64,000 nucleotides of DNA from Falsiroseomonas bella. GTDB taxonomy: Bacteria > Pseudomonadota > Alphaproteobacteria > Acetobacterales > Acetobacteraceae. Positions 56,001-64,000 of the stretch are shown one piece after another. The notes beneath the pieces are model-generated. The model worked only from the letters and a program-made list of their open reading frames with translations, had not been told where the DNA came from and did no database searches. Every line of letters starts with the position of its first letter. The stretch's first letter is position 1. The position numbers and the translations under genes were made by a program. The DNA is taken from the NCBI RefSeq assembly GCF_003173615.1, contig NZ_QGNA01000003.1, positions 248,001-312,000 of the forward strand, in the 5' to 3' direction.

Positions 56001-57425
56001 TCAACGCCCCCGATCGGCGACACGGTCGGCGGAGGAGTCGCCCCATCCGACCCAGCGGTTGCGGACGGCGCGGTAATACGCCTCCGCGTCATAGAGTTCG
56101 ACCGGAAGGCTCAGGTCGCGCGCGGTGAGCCGGCCGACCGCCGCGGCCAGGCTGTGGGAAGCGGTGATCAGGTTGGCCAGCGCGCGGACCAGGCTGACGC
56201 GGGCGTTCAGCAGTTCCTGCTCGGCGTTCAGCACGTCGAGGGTCGTGCGGCTGCCGACGATCGCCTCGCGCTGCACGCCGTCGAGCGCGATCTCCTGGGC
56301 GCGGATCTGGGCGCGGTTGGCGTCGGCCTGGGCACGGGCCGCCTGCAGCACCTCAAAGGCCTGGGTCGCGAGCTGGGTGGCGGCGCGGCGCTGGTCCTCC
56401 ACCACCTGCCGGGCCTGCTGCGCCTGCTGGCGGGCCTGGCGGACCTGGGCGTATTCGGCGCCGCCCTGGAACAGCGGCACCGTCAGGTTGGCGGTCACCG
56501 CGGTGCCGTCCTGCCGCACGCCGTCCGTCGTCTGGTTGTCCTGCCGGAACACGCTGCCGTTCAGGCTGAGCTGCGGCAGAAGCTGGGAGAACTGCACGTC
56601 GATGAAATCGCGTGCCGCGGCTTCGTCGAACAGCGCCGCGACCACGTTCGGGTTGTTCTGCGCGGCATAGCTGGCCGCCTCCCGAGCATTGGCAACCGGG
56701 GTGCGGAGCGGCTGCGGCGGCGTCAGGCGCTGCGGCGGCTGGCCGACCAGGCGCGTGAAGGTGGCGCGGGAGGCCTGGAGGCGCCCTTCCGCGTCGGCGC
56801 GCTGCGCCCGGGCGCCGGCAAGGCGGCTTTCCGCCTGGGCGACGTCCGTGCGGGTGATCTCGCCCACCCGGAACCGCTCATTGGTGGCCTGGAGCTGGCG
56901 CATCAGCACCTGCTCGTTGTTGGTGTTGAGGCGCACCTCCTCCTGGTCGCGGATCACGGCGACATAGGCGTTGATGGTGTCCTGAAGCACCTGCTGCTCA
57001 GTGGCGAAGAGGCGGGCGCGCTGCGCCAGCACCTGGTTCTCCGCCCGCCGGGTCGAGGCCACGGTGCGTCCGCCACGATAGATCGGCTGGGTCACCGAGC
57101 CCTGCATGCTGTAGATGTCGCGCGACCGCCAATCCGTCTGCGTCCGCGGCGCGCCCGGCGGGAAGGCCGGCTGGCCGGTGGCCGAGCCGGTCTGCTGCCC
57201 GGCCGAGCCGGTGAACTGCACCGTGGGGCGCCAGCCGGCCAGCGCCTGCGGCACGTTCTCGTCGACGGCGCGAAGCTGGGCGCGGGCCGCCTGCAGCGTC
57301 GGATTGTTGGCATAGGCGAGCGCCAGCGCTTCCTGCAGCGTCTGGCTCTCCGCCGGGCGAACCTGGACGAGCGCCGAGCCGGCGAACAACACGGCGGCGA
57401 AAGCGAGGCGGGGCGACAACGTCAT
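56001..57425 (-). CDS. tolC: TolC-family outer-membrane efflux protein
   Basis: A 474-residue outer-membrane factor. The signal is RLAFAAVLFAGSALVQVRPAES. The two repeated alpha-helical coiled-coil/beta-barrel halves are recognisable from SLQEALALAYANNPTL-like and EARLAVINDQEEV-like repeats, and DVLNAEQELLNARVSLVRALANL. It would pair with RND or ABC exporters, none of which is next to it. It sits between pcm and popZ. Confidence 0.93.
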   Translation of the reverse strand: MTLSPRLAFAAVLFAGSALVQVRPAESQTLQEALALAYANNPTLQAARAQLRAVDENVPQALAGWRPTVQFTGSAGQQTGSATGQPAFPPGAPRTQTDWRSRDIYSMQGSVTQPIYRGGRTVASTRRAENQVLAQRARLFATEQQVLQDTINAYVAVIRDQEEVRLNTNNEQVLMRQLQATNERFRVGEITRTDVAQAESRLAGARAQRADAEGRLQASRATFTRLVGQPPQRLTPPQPLRTPVANAREAASYAAQNNPNVVAALFDEAAARDFIDVQFSQLLPQLSLNGSVFRQDNQTTDGVRQDGTAVTANLTVPLFQGGAEYAQVRQARQQAQQARQVVEDQRRAATQLATQAFEVLQAARAQADANRAQIRAQEIALDGVQREAIVGSRTTLDVLNAEQELLNARVSLVRALANLITASHSLAAAVGRLTARDLSLPVELYDAEAYYRAVRNRWVGWGDSSADRVADRGR

Positions 57426-57493
57426 GCAGTTCTCTCCGCGATCGCGTCGATCCTACAGCAGGATCGCTCGGGCCAGAAGCGCGCCGGCCCGGC

Positions 57494-58174
57494 TCAGAAG
57501 ACGAAGCTCGGCCGCCGTGCGAAGGCCGGCAGTGCGAGGGTGGCGCAATCGAAGGCAGGCGTCACGCTGAAGCTGCCACCGATGCGCCGGCCGAGCACCG
57601 CACGCGCGGCCTGCCCCCGCTCCGAGGCGGCGAGCACCGTCACCAGGCGCCCGCCTTCAGCCAGCTGGCCGGTGATCTCGGCCGGAATCTCGGAGACCTC
57701 GCCCTCGATCAGGATACCGTCATAGGGGGCGGCCGTCGGGAATCCGGCGGCGAGCGGCGCCTCGACCACGCGGAGATCGGCGGGGGCGACGAGGCCGGCG
57801 GTGGCGCGCCGGGCGGCCGCGGCGAGCGCCGGGTCCTGTTCCAGCGCTACGACGCGCGCACCGCAGCGCGCCGCGACGGTCGCGGCATAGCCGGTGCCTG
57901 CGCCGACCACGAGCACGCGGTCGCCGTCCCGGATGGACAGCAGCTGGAGCATGCGCGCGATCACCATCGGCTCGATGAGGCCCCGGCCACCGGGAAGCCG
58001 GACATCCTCGTCCACATAAGCCCGCGCGGCGAGGCCGGGCGGCAGGAAGCGTTCCCGCGGGATCTCGCCCATCGCGGCGATCAGGCGGGAATCGGTCACC
58101 CGGTTCGGCCGAAGCTGGCCATCCACCATTCGCCGGCGGGATTCCGCCATGTCCTGGGTCACGTCGCCTTGCAT
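57494..58174 (-). CDS. pcm: Protein-L-isoaspartate O-methyltransferase
   Basis: A 226-residue SAM-dependent repair methyltransferase. The motif I loop VLVVGAGTGYAATVAA is in the Rossmann fold, preceded by RLPGGRGLIEPMVIARMLQLL. It repairs isoaspartyl residues. I use the ATG at 58174; another in-frame ATG (58151) would drop eight residues. It precedes tolC (68 bases). The frame upstream to 58228 reaches into the promoter. Confidence 0.9.
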   Translation of the reverse strand: MQGDVTQDMAESRRRMVDGQLRPNRVTDSRLIAAMGEIPRERFLPPGLAARAYVDEDVRLPGGRGLIEPMVIARMLQLLSIRDGDRVLVVGAGTGYAATVAARCGARVVALEQDPALAAAARRATAGLVAPADLRVVEAPLAAGFPTAAPYDGILIEGEVSEIPAEITGQLAEGGRLVTVLAASERGQAARAVLGRRIGGSFSVTPAFDCATLALPAFARRPSFVF

Positions 58175-58309
58175 TGCCGCTACACCTTGCCTCGCGGCGC
58201 TTATACGTTCGCCCCCCGCCCCGGCCAAGTCGCGACCCTTCCCCGTGCAGCGCAGGCGGCGACGCTGCTTGACCGGGGCCGGCCGGTGCCGGATAGAGGC
58301 GCCTCACGC

Positions 58310-58380
58310 GGCCGCGTGGCAGAGTGGTGATGCACCGGACTGCAAATCCGTGAATGCCGGTTCGATTCCGGCCGCGGCCT
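58310..58380 (+). tRNA. tRNA-Cys (GCA)
   Basis: GGCCGCG pairs with CGCGGCC as the acceptor stem, with discriminator T. The anticodon loop CTGCAAA gives GCA. The T-arm is GCCGG/TTCGATT/CCGGC. CCA is not encoded. Confidence 0.95.
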
Positions 58381-58524
58381 TTCTCTTTTGTCCCCCCTCT
58401 TCTGTCCCCGTCTCCTTGTTTCCCGCGCACCCGCCCGACGTGGCGCGGCGCGCTTCCGGCGAGACGGGGTGAAGGGGGCTTCACCCGGCCGGGTTCGGTT
58501 GCTATAGGCCCGCTCCTCGGCTGA

Positions 58525-58599
58525 TCCGGCGTGGCGCAGCGGTAGCGCAGCGGACTGTTAATCCGTTGGTCGTTGGTTCGAATCCAACCGCCGGAGCCA
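58525..58599 (+). tRNA. tRNA-Asn (GTT), with encoded CCA
   Basis: TCCGGCG pairs with CGCCGGA, discriminator G, anticodon loop CTGTTAA giving GTT. The T-arm is GTTGG/TTCGAAT/CCAAC. Unlike the Lys and Cys genes, the terminal CCA is encoded (58597-58599). Confidence 0.96.
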
Positions 58600-58734
58600 T
58601 CTTCCCCGTCCTTGCTGTGCTTCGTGGTGGCGTGGCTTGTCGCCGCGCGGTCACCGCGACGTCACGCGGCTGCAACCGGGTCCGGCTAGACCGGCCTCGG
58701 CCCCGATGCGGGCCGAGAGCAAGGACGACAGCCG

Positions 58735-59658
58735 ATGATCCGCCGCCGCACCACGCTGCTCGCTGCGAGCGCCCTGCTCGCCGCGCCCGCCCTCGCCCGC
58801 GCCCAGGGAAGCGCCTCGGCGGGCTGGCGCGCACGGTTCCGCGAGCTGCGCCTCGGCATCTCCTCGGCCGAGAACGAGCGCGACGCCATCGCCCGCCAGC
58901 AGCCTTTCCAAGACTATGTCGAGCGCACGCTCGGCGTGAAGCTGCGCGTCTTCCGCGCCACCGACTATGCCGGCGTGGTGGAGGCGATGCGCGCTGGGCA
59001 GATCGAGTTCGCCCGCATCGGCCCGGCCAACTACGCCCTCGCCCGCCGCGTGATGGGCGACCGGGTCGTCCCCTTCGCGCGCGACCGCGACAACCAGGGC
59101 GAGACCGGGTACTACTCCGTCGCCTTCGTGAAGGCCGACAGCCCTTATCGCCGGATCGAGGACCTGCGCGGCAAGTCCTTCGCCTTCGCCGACCCGAACT
59201 CCACCTCGGGCTTTGCCTTCCCTGCCTATTTCCTGCGCAAGGCCGGCTTCGAGCCCAACAGCTTCTTCGGCCGCACCGGCTTCTCCGGCAGCCATGAGCA
59301 GAGCGTGATCGCGGTGCTCAACGGCACCTTCGACGCCGGCGCCACCTTCTGGTCGAACGAGAGCCGCGGCAACATCCAGCGCATGGTGGAGAAGGGCATG
59401 ATCCCGGCGGGCTCCACGCGCATCGTCTGGACCAGCCCGCAGATCCCGAATTCGCCCTGGGTGATGCGCGCCGACCTGCCGGAGGACCTGAAGCGCGACT
59501 GGGCCGCCGCCGTCTTCGCCATGCCAGAGCGCGACCCGGCCGCCTTCGCCGTCGCGGCCTCCGGCGCCACCGGCGTCGCGCCGACGCGGCACGAGGACTA
59601 TCTCGACGTCATCGCGGTGGTCGAGGAGAATCTGCAACGCCGCCGCCAGCGCTCGTGA
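58735..59658 (+). CDS. phnD: Phosphonate/phosphate-type ABC substrate-binding protein PhnD
   Basis: A 307-residue periplasmic binding protein of the phosphonate class. The signal peptide is RRRTTLLAASALLAAPALARA. The mature part has RLGISSAENERDAI, FQDYVERTLGVKLRVF and FARIGPANYALA. Binding partners are the two PhnE permeases immediately downstream, each overlapping by four bases. The specificity (phosphonate, phosphite, organophosphate) cannot be read. No phnC ATPase precedes it; tRNA-Asn lies 135 bases upstream. Confidence 0.9.
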   Translation: MIRRRTTLLAASALLAAPALARAQGSASAGWRARFRELRLGISSAENERDAIARQQPFQDYVERTLGVKLRVFRATDYAGVVEAMRAGQIEFARIGPANYALARRVMGDRVVPFARDRDNQGETGYYSVAFVKADSPYRRIEDLRGKSFAFADPNSTSGFAFPAYFLRKAGFEPNSFFGRTGFSGSHEQSVIAVLNGTFDAGATFWSNESRGNIQRMVEKGMIPAGSTRIVWTSPQIPNSPWVMRADLPEDLKRDWAAAVFAMPERDPAAFAVAASGATGVAPTRHEDYLDVIAVVEENLQRRRQRS

Positions 59659-60554
59659 GCACGCCGGCCCTCGCGGCTGGCGCGCTGCCCGGCGGCGAGG
59701 CCGTGCGCGCGGCGGAGCAGGCCTGGCTGCGCCGCCGGCGTGGCCGGCGCCTTTCCTTCACCGTCTGGGGCGCGTTGTTCCTGCTCGCGCTCGGCGCAGC
59801 CTCGGAGATCGGCGAGGTCAGCCTGGCGCGCCTCGCCGCCGGGCTGCCGATGGCCGCGGACTACATCGGGCGCACCATTCCGACCTTGCGCTGGGCGAGC
59901 CTGGGCGAGGATTTGGCGGAATGGATGTGGGGCCTCGACGCCTGGGTCCTGCTGCTGCTCGACACGATCCTGATCGCCTATACCGGCACCGTGCTCGGCG
60001 CCGCGGCGGCGCTGCTGCTCTCCTTCCCCGCCGCCTCCACCCTGGCGCCGCGCTGGGCGGTCGGCGCCTCGCGCCGCGTGCTGGAACTGGCGCGCACCGT
60101 GCCGACGCTCGTCTTCGCGCTGATCTTCGTCTACGCCTTCGGCCTCGGCCCGCTCGCGGGCGTGATGGCGATCGCGCTGCACAGCATGGGCGCGCTCGGC
60201 AAGCTCTTCGCCGAGGTGCACGAGAATGCCGACCTCCGCCCGGTGGAGGCGGTGCGCGCGGCAGGCGGCAGCTGGGGCGAGGCGATGCGCTTCGGCGTGT
60301 TGCCGCAATCCCTGCCCGGCCTGCTCTCCTTCGGGCTGCTGCGCTTCGAGATCAACGTGCGCGAGGCGAGCGTGCTCGGCATCGTCGGCGCCGGCGGCAT
60401 CGGGGAGGAGCTCTATCTCTCCGTGCGGCAGTTCAGCTACCCCGACATCTCCGCGATCCTGCTGCTGCTGCTGGCGACGGTCACCGCGATCGACCTGCTC
60501 TGCGCGGCGCTGCGCCGGCGGGTGATCGGGGCGGAGAATTTGCGCGCGGCATGA
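59655..60554 (+). CDS. phnE: Phosphonate-type ABC permease PhnE (first copy)
   Basis: A 299-residue permease with about five to six hydrophobic helices and the EAA loop VRAAGGSWGEAMRFGVLP. The start is GTG at 59655 and overlaps the phnD stop by four bases. It pairs with the second permease to form a heterodimer, as in other phnDEE units. Confidence 0.93.
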   Translation: MSTPALAAGALPGGEAVRAAEQAWLRRRRGRRLSFTVWGALFLLALGAASEIGEVSLARLAAGLPMAADYIGRTIPTLRWASLGEDLAEWMWGLDAWVLLLLDTILIAYTGTVLGAAAALLLSFPAASTLAPRWAVGASRRVLELARTVPTLVFALIFVYAFGLGPLAGVMAIALHSMGALGKLFAEVHENADLRPVEAVRAAGGSWGEAMRFGVLPQSLPGLLSFGLLRFEINVREASVLGIVGAGGIGEELYLSVRQFSYPDISAILLLLLATVTAIDLLCAALRRRVIGAENLRAA

Positions 60555-61315
60555 CTCTCTCTCGGACTCACGCCCTGTTCGCCTTCTGCGTCCTGCTGCT
60601 GCTGGTCGGGCTGTGGCGCGTGGACGCCTCGCCGCTGCGCATCTGGGACGGGCTCGGCAAGCTCGGCTGGCTGCTGACGCTGATGTGGCCGCCGACGCCG
60701 GGCGGGCGCCTCTACGACCTGCTCGAGGCGCTGGCCGAGACCGTTGCCATGGCCTTCCTCGGCACGCTGCTCGCCGCCGCGGTGGCACTGCCGCTGTCCT
60801 TCCTCGGCGCCGGCAACGTCATCGCCAGCCGCCTCGCGCGCTTCACCGTGCGCCGCAGCTATGACGGGCTGCGCGCGGTGGACAGCCTGGTCTGGGCGCT
60901 GATCTTCGTCTCCGCCGTCGGCATGGGGCCCTTCGCGGGCATCCTGGCCCTCGCCGTGCCCGATATCGGCACGCTGGCCAAGACGTTCTCGGAAGCGCTG
61001 GAATCGGCCGACCGCCGCCCGGTCGAAGGCGTGCGCGCCGCCGGCGGATCGCGGCTGCACGCCATCCGCTTCGGGCTGATCCCGCAGGCCGCGCCGGTGA
61101 TGCTGGCGCAGGTGCTCTACACCTTCGAGAGCAACACCCGCTCCGCCACCATCATCGGCGTGGTGGGCGCGGGCGGCATCGGGCTGGCGCTGGCGGACCG
61201 GATGCGCATCAACAACTGGGACGAGGCGGCCTTCATCGTGCTGATGATCCTGGCGGCGGTCGCTGCGATAGACTGGGCGAGCCGCCGCATCCGGATGAGG
61301 CTGATCCGCGCATGA
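60551..61315 (+). CDS. phnE: Phosphonate-type ABC permease PhnE (second copy)
   Basis: A 254-residue permease with an N-terminal helix, the EAA loop VRAAGGSRLHAIRFGLIPQ and IIGVVGAGGIGLALADRM. The ATG at 60551 overlaps the first permease stop by four bases, and its stop overlaps the next gene by four bases. It is clearly related to but diverged from the first copy. Confidence 0.93.
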   Translation: MTLSRTHALFAFCVLLLLVGLWRVDASPLRIWDGLGKLGWLLTLMWPPTPGGRLYDLLEALAETVAMAFLGTLLAAAVALPLSFLGAGNVIASRLARFTVRRSYDGLRAVDSLVWALIFVSAVGMGPFAGILALAVPDIGTLAKTFSEALESADRRPVEGVRAAGGSRLHAIRFGLIPQAAPVMLAQVLYTFESNTRSATIIGVVGAGGIGLALADRMRINNWDEAAFIVLMILAAVAAIDWASRRIRMRLIRA

Positions 61316-61971
61316 CCGAGACGACGACCTACCAGGACCCCGGCACGGCGAAGAAGCGGCTGGGCCTCGAGCCCTTCATCCATCCGACGGCGAGCGTGCG
61401 CGACTCGCGCCTCGGCATCTACACGGAGGTCGGCGCGCGCACGACGCTCGCCGAGGTGGAGATGGGCGACTACTCGTATGTCGTCCACGACGCGCAGATC
61501 ATCTACGCGACGATCGGCCGGTTCTGCTCCATCGCCAGCCACACCCGCATCAACCCCGGCAACCACCCGCTGGACCGCGTGGCGCTGAACCACTTCACCT
61601 ATCGCGCCAGCGCCTATGGGCTCGGGCCGGACGAGGCCGGGTTCTTCGACTGGCGGCGCAGCCATCGCGTCACGCTCGGCCACGATGTCTGGCTCGGCCA
61701 TGGCGTGATCGTGCTGCCGGGCGTCTCGATCGGCACCGGAGCGGCGATCGGCGCCGGGGCCGTGGTGACCCGGGACGTGCCGGATTTCGCGGTCGCGGTC
61801 GGCAATCCCGCACGCGTGCTGCGCCGCCGCTTCCCCGAGGAGATCCGCGCGGCGCTGCTGCGTATCGCCTGGTGGGACTGGCCGCGCGAGAAGCTGGCCG
61901 CGGCGCTCGAGGAGATCCGCCGCCTCGATGCCGAGACCTTCTGCGCGCGCCACGATCCCGGCCCGAGCTGA
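61312..61971 (+). CDS. Hexapeptide-repeat acetyltransferase-like protein of phosphonate loci
   Basis: A 219-residue left-handed beta-helix transferase (LGIYTEVGARTTLAEVEMGDYSYV, and VWLGHGVIVLPGVSIGTGAAIGAGAVVTRDVP). The family is frequently linked with phn genes as an acetyltransferase-like protein. The start overlaps the permease by four bases. The acceptor is unknown; the fold and context give the call. Confidence 0.88.
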   Translation: MTETTTYQDPGTAKKRLGLEPFIHPTASVRDSRLGIYTEVGARTTLAEVEMGDYSYVVHDAQIIYATIGRFCSIASHTRINPGNHPLDRVALNHFTYRASAYGLGPDEAGFFDWRRSHRVTLGHDVWLGHGVIVLPGVSIGTGAAIGAGAVVTRDVPDFAVAVGNPARVLRRRFPEEIRAALLRIAWWDWPREKLAAALEEIRRLDAETFCARHDPGPS

Positions 61972-62036
61972 CACACGCGCCAGGCGGCCATGCGGCCGCC
62001 GGGCGGTGTGCGGGGCACGCCGCGCCGCCGGGCGCG

Positions 62037-64000
62037 TCAGCCGAACAGATGGTCGGCCGGCGCCACGGTGATCAGGTCCAGCGAGATCGTGTCGTTCACG
62101 GTGTCGGTGCGGACGGTGTCCAAGAGGCGGACCCAGAGGTTCGAGCCGACATCCGTGGCCACCAGGTCGGTGTTCCAGCGAAGGGCGGCATCGGCCGCGC
62201 CATCGAAGCCGCGCCAGGTCGCGGCGCCGTCCACCGAGTATTCGAAGCGGAACAGCTCGACGCTGGACCAGGCATCCACCTGCACCAGCTTGTTGCCGGC
62301 GGACAGGCCGGTGAATTCCCAGCGCAGCTCGATGCCGACGCTCCCGTCGCTGAGGAAGCCTTCGCGCCAGGTGGTGACCCTGCCGTCGTCGGCGGCCTGC
62401 ACGGCGACGCTGGCGTTGTTGATGTTCGGGCGGGTCGTGTAGTTGCCGACGATCGTGCCGGCAGTGAGCGCCGAGACGTCGTCGTTCGCGTTCGTCACGG
62501 TCACCGTCTGCGCCGTGTAGCCTGCCGCCGCGACCTGCAGGGCATAGGCGACGTCGGCATCCGCGTTGCGGTCCTCCGTGCCCGTCACTTCGACCGTCGC
62601 GGTCCACCCGTTGAGGGCGTTCAGCACCACCTCGGAGCTGTCCAGCGCGCCTTCGGCCGCGTTCACGCCGGTGATCGAGACCTTCACGTCGCCCGTGGCG
62701 CCGGTGGTGCTGATGGTGAAGCTGGCCGCCTGACCCTCGGCCGTGGTCAGGGCGCTGCGGCTCACGCTGAGCACGCCCGTGCCGCCGGTGTCGCCGCCCG
62801 TGCCGCCGCCGGTTCCGCCGTCGCCCGTGCCGCCGTCTCCCGTGCCGCCGTCGCTGGCCCCGCCGCCGCCGGTGCCGCCGCCCGTGTCATCGACGATGGA
62901 GGAGGGCTTGTCCGTGACGGTGATGAGGTCGACGCCGAAAGTGTCCCGGCTCGTGTCGGTCCGGTCGGTGTCCACCAGCCGAACCCACAGGCTGCTCCCG
63001 ACGCCGGTCGCGAGCAGGTCGGTGTTCCAGGCCAGGCTGCCGGCGCTCGCGCCATCGAACAGGCGCCAGGTGGCGGCGTTGTCCACCGAGTATTCGAAGC
63101 GGAAGGCCTCGACGCCGGACCAGGCGTCCACCTGAACCAGCTTGTCGCCCGCCGTGAGGCCGTTGAACTGCCAGCGCAGCTCGATGCCAGCCTTGCCGTC
63201 GTTGAACACGCCCTCGCGCCAGGTGGTGAACCTGCCGTCATCGGCCGACTGGACGGCCACGGTGCCGTTGTTCACGCTGGGCTTCGTCTTGTAGGTGCCG
63301 ACGATGGTGCCGGCGGCGGCGGCCGACTTGTCGTTGTCCTGGTTCGTCACGGACACCGTCTGCGAGCCGAAGCCGTCGGCGCTGAACTGCAGGGCATAGC
63401 CGACGCTGCCGTCCACGTTGCGGTCATCCACGCCGGTGACGGCGACCGAAGCGGTCCAGTTGTTGGCCGCGCTCAGCACGATGTCCACCGGCGCCAGCTT
63501 GCCCTCCGCGGCGTTCAGGCCGCTGGTGGCGACCAGGACGTCGCCGGTGGCGCCGACTGCGCGCAGCGTGACGGTCTGGGTGCCGCCCTCCACCGTCGTC
63601 AGGCTGGTGCGGTCCACGGTGAGCGAGGCTCCGCCCGTGTCCTTGAGGCCGGTGTCCGTGCTGCCGGAGGTGCCGGTGTCGGTGCTGCCGCCGGTGCTCC
63701 CACCTGTGCTGCCGCTGCTGGTGTCCGCCACGGTGTAGGTGCCGCGGATCATGTACTGGCCGAGCGAGCCGTAATCCGTGTAGCCGGTCGGCGTCGCGGC
63801 CATGGGATCGCCGACGCCGACGCCGTCCAGGCCGAGGTAGTAGGTGCCGGCGGCAAGGCCCGAGAGCTTCAGCACGCCGTCGATCCGCGCCACCTCGTTC
63901 CAGGTGGCGACCTGCTGGAACTTGTCGTTGTAGAGGGTGAGCGCCACGTCCAGCATGCTGAAGGGCGAGGCGGTGTAGACCGGCGTGCTCGATCCGCTGA
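62037..64000 (-). CDS. C-terminal part of a large secreted multidomain protein
   Basis: The gene continues beyond the window; 653 residues are visible. The beginning of the visible part (TPVYTASPFSMLDVALTLYND, GTYYLGLDGVGVGDP, TDYGSLGQYMIRGTYTV) resembles a pre-peptidase C-terminal/metalloprotease-associated beta domain. Two copies of a module of about 240 residues follow, joined by Gly/Asp/Ser/Thr-rich linkers. Each module has a Calx-beta-like half and a second half with TTWREG, ELRW, LVQVDAWS and FRFEYSV. The protein ends immediately after the second copy (HLFG). Likely a secreted peptidase or adhesin; the catalytic part is outside. Confidence 0.75.
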   Translation of the reverse strand, partial: SGSSTPVYTASPFSMLDVALTLYNDKFQQVATWNEVARIDGVLKLSGLAAGTYYLGLDGVGVGDPMAATPTGYTDYGSLGQYMIRGTYTVADTSSGSTGGSTGGSTDTGTSGSTDTGLKDTGGASLTVDRTSLTTVEGGTQTVTLRAVGATGDVLVATSGLNAAEGKLAPVDIVLSAANNWTASVAVTGVDDRNVDGSVGYALQFSADGFGSQTVSVTNQDNDKSAAAAGTIVGTYKTKPSVNNGTVAVQSADDGRFTTWREGVFNDGKAGIELRWQFNGLTAGDKLVQVDAWSGVEAFRFEYSVDNAATWRLFDGASAGSLAWNTDLLATGVGSSLWVRLVDTDRTDTSRDTFGVDLITVTDKPSSIVDDTGGGTGGGGASDGGTGDGGTGDGGTGGGTGGDTGGTGVLSVSRSALTTAEGQAASFTISTTGATGDVKVSITGVNAAEGALDSSEVVLNALNGWTATVEVTGTEDRNADADVAYALQVAAAGYTAQTVTVTNANDDVSALTAGTIVGNYTTRPNINNASVAVQAADDGRVTTWREGFLSDGSVGIELRWEFTGLSAGNKLVQVDAWSSVELFRFEYSVDGAATWRGFDGAADAALRWNTDLVATDVGSNLWVRLLDTVRTDTVNDTISLDLITVAPADHLFG
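62052..62778 (-). repeat. Tandem module copy 2 of the secreted protein
   Basis: Encodes about 240 residues from VLSVSRSALTT to SLDLITV. It aligns to copy 1 across its whole length, with identical blocks such as LVQVDAWS, FRFEYSVD and LWVRL. Divergence between the copies suggests an old duplication. Confidence 0.85.
62779..62905 (-). repeat. Gly/Asp/Thr-rich linker between modules
   Basis: Encodes a run of GDGGTG-like repeats between the modules. The underlying DNA is a degenerate GCC/GCCG repeat. It may be length-variable between strains. A similar STGG-rich linker (about 63633-63730) precedes copy 1. Confidence 0.7.
62910..63632 (-). repeat. Tandem module copy 1 of the secreted protein
   Basis: Encodes about 240 residues from SLTVDRTSLTT to VDLITVTDKP. 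Calx-beta-like half first (EGGTQTVTLRAVGATGDV, DDRNVDGSVGYALQ), then the TTWREGVFNDG, IELRWQFNGL half. Confidence 0.85.

Noticed and set aside
57494-58228. Protein-isoaspartate methyltransferase as the pcm missing from downstream of serS
   Set aside because: It belongs to the separate pcm-tolC-popZ-valS group by position, so it does not explain the absent surE-pcm pair.
62779-62905. Short repeated DNA near 62.8 kb considered as a CRISPR-like array
   Set aside because: The repeats are codon-level GDGGTG linkers in an open reading frame, without constant spacers.

Overview
The window is about 70% GC, densely coded, and reads as chromosome of an alphaproteobacterium. The gene content and order (sdhE/mfd/recG, pcm-tolC-popZ-valS, dgt-argS-SPOR-nagZ-scpA-scpB-tat-serS), a GAAC-N7-GAAC LexA box, and PEP-CTERM proteins suggest a Rhodospirillales/Acetobacteraceae (Roseomonas-like) organism; that placement is inference from gene order and family resemblance. 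No rRNA, IS element, prophage or CRISPR array was seen. No gene-free stretch exceeds about 260 bases. Long antisense reading frames are common because of the GC bias and were treated as shadows.

Layout. 1-6.8 kb: tail of a DsbA-like gene, then mfd, sdhE, recG and a SemiSWEET-type gene. 6.9-11.8 kb: a tightly coupled five-gene unit encoding a gliding-type ABC exporter (ATPase, permease, GldG-like, DUF4340) plus a Nudix hydrolase. 11.8-17.4 kb, minus strand: a LuxO-like sigma-54 activator, a small membrane protein, msrP, a GT39 glycosyltransferase, a GT2-GtrA fusion, a 42-residue membrane peptide and tRNA-Lys. 17.5-22.8 kb, minus: two cyclophilins, coaD, gyrA, ssb. 23-25.9 kb: uvrA, divergent from ssb across a LexA box. 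26-28.5 kb: two paralogous PEP-CTERM proteins flanking an opposite-strand membrane gene; the first has a textbook sigma-54 promoter. 28.5-32.7 kb: a squalene/phytoene synthase-like gene, sodB, an isochorismatase-like hydrolase, yajC, a DUF815 ATPase and a small membrane protein. 32.7-48.1 kb: the conserved minus-strand housekeeping block from serS to dgt, interrupted by several extra genes, the largest being a plus-strand aromatic-acid cassette (FAD hydroxylase, CoA ligase, TctC-type binding protein). 48.1-55.9 kb: erpA, xth, a small lipoprotein, ilvD, a third PEP-CTERM protein, a small membrane protein and valS. 55.4-58.2 kb: popZ, tolC, pcm. 58.3-62 kb: tRNA-Cys, tRNA-Asn and a phosphonate-type uptake unit (phnD, phnE, phnE, hexapeptide transferase) lacking a local ATPase. 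62-64 kb: the 3' end of a large secreted protein with a duplicated ~240-residue module.

How the genes fit together. DNA repair and replication genes (mfd, recG, ssb, uvrA, gyrA, xth, dgt) are plentiful, and at least uvrA (and possibly ssb) appear to be SOS-controlled. Tat translocation genes (tatB, tatC) share the window with likely Tat substrates such as MsrP. Three PEP-CTERM proteins imply an exosortase system encoded elsewhere. I did not find a clearly new defence or mobile system. The points most worth a second look are the sigma-54/PEP-CTERM regulation, the missing members of conserved operons (tatA, secDF, phnC), the gliding-type ABC unit, and the duplicated uncharacterised module at the right-hand end.
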